Origin: Chaetoceros tenuissimus
Taxonomy: Eukaryota; Bacillariophyta; Thalassiosirophyceae; Chaetocerotales; Chaetocerotaceae
Reading direction: 5' to 3'
NCBI GenBank assembly: GCA_021927905.1
Contig: BLLK01000062.1
Span: 248,001-312,000 of the forward strand
Length of the DNA stretch: 64,000 bases
The notes beneath the pieces are model-generated. The model was not told where the DNA came from and made no database searches. It saw only the letters and a list, made by a program, of their open reading frames with translations. Made by a program: the position numbers and the translations under genes. Below, one piece after another: positions 42,144-51,576 of this stretch; positions within the stretch are counted from its first letter, which is position 1; every line of letters begins with the position of its first letter.

Positions 42144-43661
42144 TCATACTGATCTTGGAACTTTGACCCCAACTGGCCATGCAATCTTTGATTGTTTGAA
42201 TAGTATATCAAAATGCATAGTAAGTTTCTCGCGAAAATATTCAAAGTCAAGGTTGGAAACAACTGAGGTATCAGAAGACATTGTTCTTGGAACTGTAGTG
42301 ATATCAACTGTTTCATTGTTGTCTTCTGCATTTGGATCTAGAAGACGTTGTAATGAAAAGTATCTTGGTTCAGTATTGTCATCTACTGAAGACATATTCT
42401 CAGGTTGCCACATCTCATCAAGCCCATCAATTTCAAGAAGCATATTGTGTAATGCGCAGCAAGTTTTCCAAACACGATCAGCATCAACAATGTTCTTTGC
42501 CTGTACACCTTTGGAGAGCAGTGACCATCTTTTCTTCAAAATACCAATGGTACATTCTACGTCTTTTCTTAAAGATTCAAGCCACTGTGACCATCGTATA
42601 GCTATAGTGGTGGTGCACAAAGTATAGGGAGGAATTGTTGTAGGCCAATCATGATATCCATTATCCACCATACACCAGACCCCAATATATTTTCGTAGCA
42701 CTATATTCCCATCTGGCCCATACTCATATTATAGTTCAAATTGATAATCTTCTAAAAGTTCACCATTCCGCATAGACACAAGGAAGTCATCAAACCAAGC
42801 AATGCTCTGATCGTTCCATCTAGAAGGGTGGCCACTTGTAGAAGAAAGGATTCTCCTAGTATGTGTGACGGAAATATTGTAAGATCTTGCGGTTTTATTT
42901 AATTTCCATCCTTTATGGATCTGTCGCAGACCAAACCGAACATTTTCAAGCATCACATGAGTTGCATCGGATGATGCACAGCAACCAGGGAAACCTGCAG
43001 ACTTCATCATGTCTAATTGCATTTGCAATTCTATATGATTTGTTGGAGTGATTACATATTTAGTGTATAATGTTGATTCTCCAAATTCAATGAACTTCTT
43101 AAAGAATCGTTCATGAGTCCTTTCACTTATGAAGGTGAGTTCTTCCAAACAATCAAAAGTGCATTTTCGACCTAGATATTTCAAAGCTCCAAGGCTCAGC
43201 AATTCAATAGGAGATGATCTCTGACCTATACAATCGACAGATCCTTTATGCCATTTCCGAAGAAGAGGTGCACTATTGAGAACTTCAACAAAATCTTTCC
43301 AAGTTTCATATGGCATTCTATATCTGTGTCGAAACTTCATTCTCTGTCTTGCATTCAGTTTCTCTGGTGGAAGTAAAACATAATTGATCCACCACAGTGA
43401 ATCATATGGAGTGCCCAACCGTATTTTCCCGTTGTCAAGAACATACATATATCCACTGATTTTTTCGTTTGTTGATGTTGAGGATGATGTTGGATGTGAT
43501 GATCTTGGCCTCTTCCTTCCAGGTTTGTTTTTGTGAGACTTCCTTCTTTTTCGTGATCTTTTAATGGATTTATAGAAAAGAGTATCATCTTCTTCATCTA
43601 TATCTCTTCCTTCTTTCATAGATTGAAGTAAACCGAGTGGAGTGAACCTATTTCTATTCAT
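42144..43661 (-). pseudogene. Harbinger transposase (DDE_Tnp_4 type), one stop
   Basis: ATG at 43661 in a frame open a little further upstream. The N-terminus has a basic nuclear-signal-like stretch (KRSRKRRKSHKNKPGRKRPR), then a helical DNA-binding region (RHRYRMPYETWKDFVEVL) and the catalytic core: GCCASSDATHV (first Asp), WCMVDNGYHDW (second Asp), and LRKDVECTIGILKKRW (Glu). A single in-frame TAA at 42729-42731 lies between ...EDYQFEL and YEYGPDGNIVLRKYIG; without it the frame is continuous. All three catalytic acids are present. It cuts and pastes the element with TWA target choice. C-terminus at 42144. Confidence 0.9.
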
Positions 43662-43915
43662 CTTGATGTGTGTATTAAAACCTGAATACAACCTACTTTG
43701 AACAATACAATGCGCATCAATTGCAAAGTAGTTCACTGTACAATGGTGTGTACAGTGGCACCCTTTCTAAAGTATTGAACAAAATAGACGAGAGGAAGAA
43801 ATACAAACAATGCAATTGATTGAGTTGACGATGAATTGATTTATGAGGTCTAGTGATGATGCTTCATCGTGACACTTGTGTTTTTTTAATCGAAAAATGA
43901 AGCGGCCGTTGAATA

Positions 43916-44219
43916 GAGTGGTGTTAGAGGTGTGTTTTGTGCTCGATTCTGCGTTCGATTGAAGAAAAAGTGTGCTCCATTCGATTTTTGAATTTAGGGT
44001 TCTCACCACACTTTTTTGAAAAAAAATCAAATTATGTGCTCGATTTTGCGTCCGCTCAAAATCGAGCACATTTTTCTTCTACGCAGAAATGGTATATCAA
44101 GTACGTGGCCTTTCTACATTTCATCCTCAAATCAAAAATGAAAATTGGGCTTGAAAAGAATCTGTGCTCAATTGAATCAAACGCAAAAAGATCGAGAGCA
44201 CAGATTCCTAACACCACTC
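43916..44219. mobile_element. TA-flanked inverted-repeat element (MITE-like), nested
   Basis: Ends are GAGTGGTGTTAG ... CTAACACCACTC, about 304 bp, directly flanked by TA on both sides. The arms stay similar inward for about 50 bp (TGTGCTC, GCGTTTGATT versus GCGTTCGATT). The centre holds a second hairpin with arms TGTGCTCGATTTT and its complement near 44035-44070. No coding capacity. It sits in the right subterminal zone of the Harbinger element, so it is either a nested MITE or part of that element's own end structure. Confidence 0.6.
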
Positions 44220-44295
44220 TAGTCATATAAAATAGCCAAAATCAGCGAAAAAAGGCCTCTCGTGTATGTACTTGCCTTAGTACTGATTATATTTT

Positions 44296-44333
44296 CGAGT
44301 TTCGTACTTTCGTACCTCTTGTGCGGATCGGCC
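44296..44333 (-). repeat. Right TIR of Harbinger element
   Basis: Inverted copy of the left end: GGCCGATCCGCAC read on the minus strand, then AAGA and GGTACGAAAGT. Followed by target duplication TAA. Confidence 0.93.
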
Positions 44334-44524
44334 TAAGTATCGTCGTCAAAAAATTATTGAAAAGAGGGCTGAAAGTGTCACTAACGCACAATGCTTCTTT
44401 TTTCATTCTGCTTGCGAACGAATGCTTTTGAAAAAGGAACTTTGTTTTCAAAAATCCTTGTCTACCCAAACCCATTACATCTAGATTCATCTCTACTTCA
44501 TCAACACACAGGCTACTGGACAAA

Positions 44525-45571
44525 ATGTTTTCAACCTATATAACGCCCACGTATGTCTTGGTTGTTTCGCTTCTGTTGGTTGTTCTCATAAAAGTCGAGA
44601 TAAACTACAATATTCTACAACTACAAGAGGCATCGAAACAAAGCCTTCGTCCGAGTAAAGGATTTTTACCCAAGTGCGTTGACCAAGTATATACTCAATC
44701 ATCAAGGAAACAGAACCTTCTCAAAGGTGCTATGGTATTTGAAAATCGACATGAATGGCCTGTTTGTAAATTTGAGAAAGACGGACCTATACCTGTTGTA
44801 TTCATTGTTCTTGGTCGATCTGGCAGTGATGCAACATGGTCTACAATATCGAAGCTAGCAGGCGGAAAATCACCTTTGGGAGAACACACTGGAGAAAATA
44901 AAGTGAAAGCTATGGAATTCTTAACTAAAATGAAAACAGAAGAAGCTGGGAAATGGTGGTTAACTGCTCATTTATGCGAGTTTGCACACAAGTACTGTGA
45001 TAGACCACTTGCTGCATTCAAGTGGAAGCCATTTATTGATTCATGGAAGCTGCCCGCGGCACAAGGTATTCTCAAACAGTTAGCAGAATTCGATGACCCG
45101 AGAATCAAAGTAATCTACATGACGAGAAATCCTTTAGATGTTATGATATCCAACTACAAACATGAGCGTAACAAGAATCTTACGGCGCATTGTCACACAG
45201 GGGATCAGTTATGTATTGAAGAGCTCAAAAAGTTAGGTACTGGATTACATCTTCCAACTGAAACTCTTGTGCAAGATTTGAAGAATCAGTTTGAAGCATT
45301 TGCATTTTTCGAGAAAACTCTCGATGAAATGAATATTCATCATGTAAAGACTACATATAAGAAACTATATCAACAGGATCATGCAGAGGAATGGATGAAG
45401 CTATTTAAATTTTTGGGAAAAGGACCCACAGAAGGCTTGACTATGGATGATATAGTGAACAGTTTTGAACTTGCACCCACGTTTCAAAAGAATCACAATG
45501 TTACATTATCGAATTATGAGGAAGTTCGTGATCTTTTGATCGGTACTGACTTTGAAAACTTATTGCACTGA
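44525..45571 (+). CDS. Type II membrane sulfotransferase
   Basis: 348 residues with a TM anchor at ~9-26. The lumenal domain has VVFIVLGRSGSDATWSTI, matching the PAPS 5'-phosphosulfate loop (here GRSGSxAT), and IKVIYMTRNPLDVMISNYKH, the 3'-phosphate-binding Arg/Ser block. Later FFEKTLDEMNIHHVKTTYKK and WMKLFKFLG match the usual C-terminal helices. It should transfer sulfate from PAPS to a glycan or protein in the Golgi. A CHTGDQLC segment could form a lumenal disulfide. Diatoms sulfate their extracellular polysaccharides, so that is a plausible role. The Harbinger element lies immediately upstream and may affect the promoter. Confidence 0.85.
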   Translation: MFSTYITPTYVLVVSLLLVVLIKVEINYNILQLQEASKQSLRPSKGFLPKCVDQVYTQSSRKQNLLKGAMVFENRHEWPVCKFEKDGPIPVVFIVLGRSGSDATWSTISKLAGGKSPLGEHTGENKVKAMEFLTKMKTEEAGKWWLTAHLCEFAHKYCDRPLAAFKWKPFIDSWKLPAAQGILKQLAEFDDPRIKVIYMTRNPLDVMISNYKHERNKNLTAHCHTGDQLCIEELKKLGTGLHLPTETLVQDLKNQFEAFAFFEKTLDEMNIHHVKTTYKKLYQQDHAEEWMKLFKFLGKGPTEGLTMDDIVNSFELAPTFQKNHNVTLSNYEEVRDLLIGTDFENLLH

Positions 45572-46053
45572 ATTTTTATTGTGGTTTCGTAGGTCATTTT
45601 TTGTAATTTCTTGTCACTTGTCAACGCACAGAGCCTGTAGTACAACATGATGAACACTCAAATAAATAAAATTTGTAATATTTTATAGTCGAGCGAATTT
45701 GTATGACGAAGAATTTGATCTCAGCAGATGTATTTTCATGGCTTTGCACTAGGATACCAAATATATTTATTACATAGAAAATAATTTTCAAGCGTACCTT
45801 CACCTCATCGGAACAGATGAATAGAATCAATCAGCAAGCAATGACATGAACACTTTCGTCTGTCAGTCTCCCGTCTCTCGTGTTTCGTACGAGTATGGTT
45901 TTTTTTCCTTCCTTTTCATCATCACGTCATCACGTCATCACACACACTCATTACTCATCTCACCTCTACCATTACCTCTCACCTCAAACTAAAAGTTGAG
46001 CACTAACACCATAGTCATATATATTGCTTACTCTGCGTAGAATCACTCCCAAA
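45572..46053. other. Intergenic with C/T-rich 5' UTR
   Basis: 3' flank of the sulfotransferase, then a pyrimidine-rich repeat CATCACGTCATCACGTCATC (near 45922-45941) just upstream of the thioesterase gene. It contains the ACGTCA core, a bZIP/CRE-type half site seen twice; functional status is unknown. Confidence 0.4.
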
Positions 46054-46773
46054 ATGACTGACGGCACAAAATCGGAATCGACTGTTCAAGTTTCTGCCCG
46101 AGAAGAAACTTCTGCAAAAACAAATATTCCAGAAAATACGACTCGCATGGAAGAAACATACAGAGAGGCAATGAGATGGCCATCACTTCCTTCATGGGCA
46201 TCCTTGTCTAATCGCCAACAGTGGGGTGAAAAGCTTCATATTCTCGAATGGGAGGGTGGAGAAGAAACAGATATGAAACAAGATATGGAGACACAAATAG
46301 ACGAATATAGAATCACCAATGGTTGGAAAGGCAATGATCTAGTCCATTCTATATCCTCTCCTGTGCGTATTTTAGAATATCGGGTTGATTATAATCCAGA
46401 AGGTGTAGGTACAACTCTGACTGGTCTTGTGCACTTTACAAAAAATGCTGAAAGTCATCAGGGGTATTGTCATGGAGGGAGCATGACAAGTATTTTCGAC
46501 GATGTCATCGGTTGGATTGGGTTCTGTGCTACTGGTACCTGTATTCCTTGGTCAGGTTTTACAGTTCAAATTAATTGCCAATTGATGAAGCCTGTCAAAG
46601 TCGATAGTTTACTTTTGGTAAAATGTAGAATCAACAAAATGGAGAGACGAAAGGTGTTTTCTACTGTAGAGTTGATTGATCCGACAGAAGAAAATAGAGA
46701 GGGCAATAGTCATCTTCACGCAGTTGGGGATGGGTTGGTGATTGTGAACCGTGGTGTTATTGATGGACATTAA
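46054..46773 (+). CDS. Acyl-CoA thioesterase-like (4HBT, THEM4/PaaI type)
   Basis: 239 residues from the ATG at 46054 (the longer frame opens with TTG). The N-terminal half is a charged helical extension. The hotdog domain spans ~120-235: HFTKNAESHQGYCHGGSMTS followed by FDDVIGW, where the HGG turn and the following aspartates match the THEM4/PaaI active site, then VQINCQLMKPVKVDSLLLVK, the second strand pair. Such enzymes hydrolyse acyl-CoAs. No clear targeting signal. Stop lies 92 bp from the end of the convergent R3H-like gene. Confidence 0.82.
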   Translation: MTDGTKSESTVQVSAREETSAKTNIPENTTRMEETYREAMRWPSLPSWASLSNRQQWGEKLHILEWEGGEETDMKQDMETQIDEYRITNGWKGNDLVHSISSPVRILEYRVDYNPEGVGTTLTGLVHFTKNAESHQGYCHGGSMTSIFDDVIGWIGFCATGTCIPWSGFTVQINCQLMKPVKVDSLLLVKCRINKMERRKVFSTVELIDPTEENREGNSHLHAVGDGLVIVNRGVIDGH

Positions 46774-46865
46774 AAGTAAGCTCAACTCTTTTGAATACGC
46801 AATATAGTATACTCTTTGGAGTATCAAGTTGAAAACATTACCTTTTAAAATATTAAGTAGTTTGC

Positions 46866-48452
46866 TTATTGCACCTTTAACGCTGACATACTATCTGCAA
46901 GTATGTTTGCAGAACCTTTTGCATTTGATTTTGATGTTACATGAGTTTTCTTCCCATCGTCAAAAGGAACATAATCCAAAAACTTTAAATGGCAACCTTT
47001 ACACAATCCAGTAACGATTAGCATCCTGCTATATCCTTTAGCAGTAGTGTTGGATTCTGTGTCCAGACCATGGAATTGACAAACAGCATGTAGCAATAAA
47101 CGATTAAACGCGCCCTTGCTTTCACCTTCACTGAATAAAAGTCGAATAATAACACCACTGTGAGTATCTGTAATAGCTCCCTTTTTTGTAATGAAAGGCT
47201 TTTGTACTGTAACTTTCTCCCAAAAATCATCATCTTTCATACTTTTCGTTGATGTTGTATCATCAACACCCGCCATATTCTGCACCAATAATTGTTCAAA
47301 CGCTTCCACCACTTTTCGTGTGAATCCAGAACTTTTACAAGCTCTCATTACCACATTCAATAGTCTTTTGTTTACATTCTCTCGCATCATTCTATTACCA
47401 TCATGATACAATGCATCTTGCCTCTTTTGCAATCTAGCTTTGGCAGCATCAGTCATTTGCCTATCTTGTTCCGGTACAACCTCTCCATCCATAAAACGTT
47501 CCTTCAACAATTTCAATTGCTTCTGACTAAGTTTCACTTTATGCTCTTCATCTTGAATTCCATTGAGAGTACTAAACAAAGTATGATTGTGCACAGGTGC
47601 CAATTCAGCATATTTCCCCTTCTCCATTTCCGCTTCAGCGTATATATTTGCAATTTTCATTCCACGTTGTGGATTCGCATGAGAGATATCACTTGCAATA
47701 CCAATAAATTTGTCATTATTCCATCTCCGAACTTTTCGATGTCCAGGACCTTGTTTGGATGATCGAGGTTGTGTGACTGCAGAAGTATGTGATCGATGTT
47801 CATGAAGTGCTGTAAGTGCTGTAGTATGTAGTACAGTTCCAACTGCAAGATTTGCACCTAATCCAACAATACGACTCGGTTGCATATCCGTTTGGGTTGG
47901 AGTCGAATTTCTCATTCTCCCTCTTGAATCTCGTCTAGAATTGGAGGATGGTCTCGATTGATTTCTGGAATTGGATCTTGGTGCACTTCCACTTCGGGGG
48001 TTACTTGCTGGTCTATCTTGTACAATATTCACAGTCATTTCTTCATTGGCAATGGTAGATCTATTGACTGGTCCGAGGATTGGTGTGACACTTCGATTAT
48101 TCCTTGATAAAGATCTAGGTGTTGCATGATCAGATGTATCAATGGTCATGGAATTATTCGATGCAATGGATGAAGCACGTGCCCTCGACTGACTATTGGT
48201 AGCTCTTAATTGTGAAGAAGGCCTGCTCATTGATGTCGGTGTATGGATGTGAAATGATGATGATCGTGTTTTATGATATCGACTCAAAGGTGTATCCCCT
48301 GTCGATGGTGGAGGAGAGAGTAAATGTGAAGTCGGTGTACCTGTTGCATATGAAATCAAGTCATTTCCATCACTAAAGTCGCTACTGGAGCTAGACTTGT
48401 AGCTAATGTCACTGTCTGAAATATAGCCTTGATGCTGATCGTTTGCACTCAT
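46866..48452 (-). CDS. R3H-like domain protein with Ser/Arg-rich N-terminus
   Basis: 528 residues. The first ~200 are disordered and rich in Ser, Arg, Asn and Pro (SRNQSRPSSNSRRDSRGRMR). Ordered sequence follows: RKVRRWNNDKFIGIASDIS, LSQKQLKLLKERFMDG, and near the end GAFNRLLLHAVCQFHGLDTES, which fits the R3H pattern (R-x3-H-x8-L-x-S) used to bind single-stranded nucleic acid. A cysteine pair (CKGCHLKFL) follows. Assignment to R3H-associated proteins is by motif pattern only. Probably an RNA-binding cytosolic or nuclear protein. Intronless. Confidence 0.6.
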   Translation of the reverse strand: MSANDQHQGYISDSDISYKSSSSSDFSDGNDLISYATGTPTSHLLSPPPSTGDTPLSRYHKTRSSSFHIHTPTSMSRPSSQLRATNSQSRARASSIASNNSMTIDTSDHATPRSLSRNNRSVTPILGPVNRSTIANEEMTVNIVQDRPASNPRSGSAPRSNSRNQSRPSSNSRRDSRGRMRNSTPTQTDMQPSRIVGLGANLAVGTVLHTTALTALHEHRSHTSAVTQPRSSKQGPGHRKVRRWNNDKFIGIASDISHANPQRGMKIANIYAEAEMEKGKYAELAPVHNHTLFSTLNGIQDEEHKVKLSQKQLKLLKERFMDGEVVPEQDRQMTDAAKARLQKRQDALYHDGNRMMRENVNKRLLNVVMRACKSSGFTRKVVEAFEQLLVQNMAGVDDTTSTKSMKDDDFWEKVTVQKPFITKKGAITDTHSGVIIRLLFSEGESKGAFNRLLLHAVCQFHGLDTESNTTAKGYSRMLIVTGLCKGCHLKFLDYVPFDDGKKTHVTSKSNAKGSANILADSMSALKVQ

Positions 48453-48997
48453 GTTGATGACCTATGATGATTATTCTTCTTTTGTGTATATTTATTGTTT
48501 TTTCGTATTTTTGATATCTCTTTTTTCAAATTTGTAATTTCCAAAGAATACGTAACAGTGGAACCTCTGGTCCTTCTTGGAACAGAAATGAAACCTATGG
48601 AATGTCTTTGTCAGTATACGTAGGTGGCAAGTTAAGTCTTTGCCTCCAACAAATATTAATCTACAGACAATTACAACCACACTAGTATGGTGTACGGTTT
48701 AAGTAATGTAGAATAATGCTATTTAACAACAGTGTGTTCCGTTGTAGTAAGTAAGATAGGTGATGATGATGTGTAAAATAATAATGTAAAATGGAAGAGA
48801 TGAAGAGATGATCAACTCAGAAGAGAAGAACAAAAGGGGGGAGACGACACAAAGTATCCATAGCAAGTTGGGAAATCCTATTTCCTTCTTCACTCTCATC
48901 TTTCTGTGCATTCTCATCATCTCACACAATCAATATAGCAATATATCTAAATGGATTCGCTCCATCCAATTGTCCATTAGCAACATTCAATCAATTC

Positions 48998-50341
48998 ATG
49001 AAGCTACTCAAAAGAGATATATCCGCCAAAGATGGTTCAGGAAGTATTCTACTCCGACCTGACCTTTTCGAAGACCTATGGCACGCATACAATCTCCTTT
49101 CTCAAAACGATCTTGTAAGATGTACAACCCTTCGCAAAGTCATCAACACTTCCTCTACTGGATCTACAACATCCAACAAAGTACGCATGAACCTTACCAT
49201 CAAAGTCACAAAAGTTGATTTCGACGCGGATACACTTCAAGTACGCATCAGTGGACCCAACGTGGAAGAATCCAAATATGTCAAAATGGGAGCACATCAT
49301 ACACTCACTATAGAACTAGGTCGAAACTTTTCCATTGAAAAAGATTGCTGGGATCAAATTTACCTGGATAGAATAGAAGAAGCGTGTAATCCCGAACGAG
49401 CTGCTGAAATTGCAGCGATTGTGATGCAGCCTGGTTTAGCTCATCTTTGTCTCGTCACTGGGAGTATTACTGTTACCAAAGCGAGGATAGATGTTACGAT
49501 ACCGAAAAAGAGAACGGGGAGTACGAATCATGCCAAAGCTTTGAAGAAATTTTATGAAGCTTGTTATCAGGCTGTACTTCGTCATGTTGATTTTGCAAAG
49601 ATTAAAGCTGTTTTATGTGCTAGTCCAGGGTATGTATGTATGTTTGATATGTCTATTTTTTGGATTCGAAATCTCGAAATACTATTTACATGGCACTCAA
49701 TTGTATTTCTCTCCTAAAGATATGTCAAGGATGACTTTTACAAATACTTGTGTGAAGAATGTGTAAGAAGGGATGATCGAAAATTACTCGAGAATAAATC
49801 CAAGTTTGTACTGTGTAAAGCTAGTTCAGGGCATAAACATGCACTTGAAGAAGTATTTAGTGATGAAGCCATCATGGCTAGAATGACAGAGACCAAAATT
49901 GCAAAGGAAGTAGATGCTTTGAATAGATTTATGAGAATGATTGATACTGATCCAGATAAAGCATATTATGGTTTCAATCATGTTCATAAAGCAAATGAAG
50001 AAATGGCTATTGATACACTTTTGGTGACGGATGAACTATTTCGATCATCTGATATTGTAACGAGGAAAAAGTATGTACAACTTGTGGAATCTGTTCGAGA
50101 AAATGGTGGTACAGTGTACATTTTCAGTGCATTGCACGTTTCGGGAGTTCAATTGAATCAATTGAGTGGAGTTGCTGCAATATTGCGATATCCGTTACCA
50201 GATTTGGATCAATTAGAATTAGATGCGGCTCGATATGAAGACGACTCCTCTGTCGAAAGCAGTGATAGTGATGATGACAGCAATGCTAATGATGATGGAT
50301 TTTCAAGAGTTCAAGAAGATATTGCTGACATGGGCCTCTAA
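48998..50341 (+). CDS. PELO: Pelota / Dom34 ribosome rescue factor
   Basis: Two exons: 48998-49629 and 49720-50341, joined across a 90-bp intron (GTATGT...CTAAAG); 417 residues. The start MKLLKRDISAKDGSGSILL and WHAYNLLSQNDLV are the classic Pelota Lsm-like domain (~1-130). The central eRF1_2-like domain (~135-270) lacks GGQ, as expected. The C-terminal eRF1_3-like domain (~280-385) has YGFNHVHKANEEMAIDTLL and GGTVYIFSALHVSGVQLNQL. An acidic tail ends the protein. With Hbs1 it splits stalled ribosomes in no-go and non-stop decay. The splice makes SPGYVKDDF, the expected family sequence. Confidence 0.96.
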
Positions 50342-50453
50342 ATCATATAAAACATTTTAGTTGTAAAAAGGAAATTCTATTTTATGCTGACCCTTATTGT
50401 TATAGGGTTCATCGTGCATGTTGTAGGTAATATTATAGTCATGTAAATCAAGT

Positions 50454-51236
50454 TTACTCGACAACCTCCCCCATCGTTTCGAGAATAAACTTCTTCATAA
50501 TGCTTTTCTGGTCAATGTTTGCATATGGGTTGGCCTCTAGATATTGTAATGGAGTGAGTCCAATCGAGTTTAAAGCTCTCAAGGCTCCAAGACCTTGTCG
50601 TCTCATTGTCGCAATGATGTCATTTTCGAGAGGAGGATTCAAAGTGGAACATGCCCGATGAAGCGAGTAGATTTCACCTTGATTGATGTTCTTGATCCAT
50701 TGCTTCACTTCTTCTTGGTTCTCAGTAGGGAATGGAGAAGCTCTAATCAATGCCGTGTTGGCAATGACATCGTCACCAAGTTGTGTATTTTGAGAAACAC
50801 TCAAGATGATCAACTTGAAACAACCTTGAAATGCCCAACCACCAATCCATGTACACGATGGTGGAATAAAGATTGGAGTCAGAGATGTACAGAAATGGAA
50901 TACCAAATCTCCAATGTATTCAAGATTTCTTGAAAGTTGAATGTATACAAGACTCGTGCAATGAGAGAAAGCCGCAAATTCAATTCTTCGTACGGTATTG
51001 GCCATGATGACAAACTTGACATTCATACAAAATTTGAAAGTCCATTCTGGAATCACTTCATTTCCAGGAAGAAGAACGATGACTTCCCATGAGTCTCTCT
51101 CTTCTTTACTGTAGACAAGATACTCTCGACTCTCAAAATCAAACAACTTTTCTCCGTTGTAAAAGAGAGTCATCTTCCCTTTCCACATCCGCACTCCGGG
51201 AATGAAGCGACACCACTCCTCTGTCTGGACTTTCAT
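50454..51236 (-). CDS. BspA-like leucine-rich repeat protein
   Basis: 260 residues beginning MKVQTEEWCRFIPGVRMWKG. Four to five LRR_5 (BspA/TpLRR) repeats fill ~55-165, of the form FxxCxxLxxIxIPxxxxxIG (for example SHCTSLVYIQLSRNLEYIG, FCTSLTPIFIPPSCTWIGG). A conserved C-terminal block (WIKNINQGEIYSLHRACSTL, GLTPLQYLEANPYANID) resembles an ankyrin-like helix pair. I recognise this whole layout as a lineage-expanded family in Chaetoceros-type diatoms, likely intracellular recognition or scaffold proteins of unknown role. No signal peptide. Confidence 0.8.
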   Translation of the reverse strand: MKVQTEEWCRFIPGVRMWKGKMTLFYNGEKLFDFESREYLVYSKEERDSWEVIVLLPGNEVIPEWTFKFCMNVKFVIMANTVRRIEFAAFSHCTSLVYIQLSRNLEYIGDLVFHFCTSLTPIFIPPSCTWIGGWAFQGCFKLIILSVSQNTQLGDDVIANTALIRASPFPTENQEEVKQWIKNINQGEIYSLHRACSTLNPPLENDIIATMRRQGLGALRALNSIGLTPLQYLEANPYANIDQKSIMKKFILETMGEVVE

Positions 51237-51576
51237 CTTGAGTAATAAATGAAGTGCTTATGCAAGTACGAGTACCTTATTTGAGCTTTGATGATGCAAG
51301 ATGCACCTAAAAGATCTAAGTCAAGGCAGCCTGGCAGCTGGTTTTCGCCCAATGACATGATACATCATGTGTTGGTTCTCATAAAACCTATTATAATTTA
51401 ACCTATTGAGATTTAGTAAGAGTATCTTTTGTGTTCGTTTCGCTTCGTTGCTTCGTTTGCAACAACAAACAACATCATCTCTCCATCGACCTTATTACTC
51501 ATGTATTAGATATAAGACATACATCATATCAGCATACAGTAGCAGTAGCATCAGATCTCCACATCACCGCATCACC

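Larger units (their letters stand above)
40183..44333. mobile_element. PIF/Harbinger DNA transposon, 4151 bp
   Basis: Terminal inverted repeats begin GGCCGATCCGCAC at both ends (40183 on the plus strand, 44333 on the minus strand). They continue imperfectly for about 38 bp, sharing a second block GGTACGAAAGT. Both ends are flanked by TAA (40180-40182 and 44334-44336), the 3-bp TWA-type duplication typical of PIF/Harbinger. Inside are a DDE transposase on the minus strand and an accessory protein gene on the plus strand, tail to tail. The transposase has one in-frame stop and the accessory gene two breaks, so the copy is probably non-autonomous now, but the ends are intact and insertion looks fairly recent. 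Its right end is ~190 bp upstream of the sulfotransferase ATG. Confidence 0.93.

Noticed and set aside
42163-42627. 154-codon plus-strand frame
   Set aside because: Antisense shadow of the Harbinger transposase C-terminal half.
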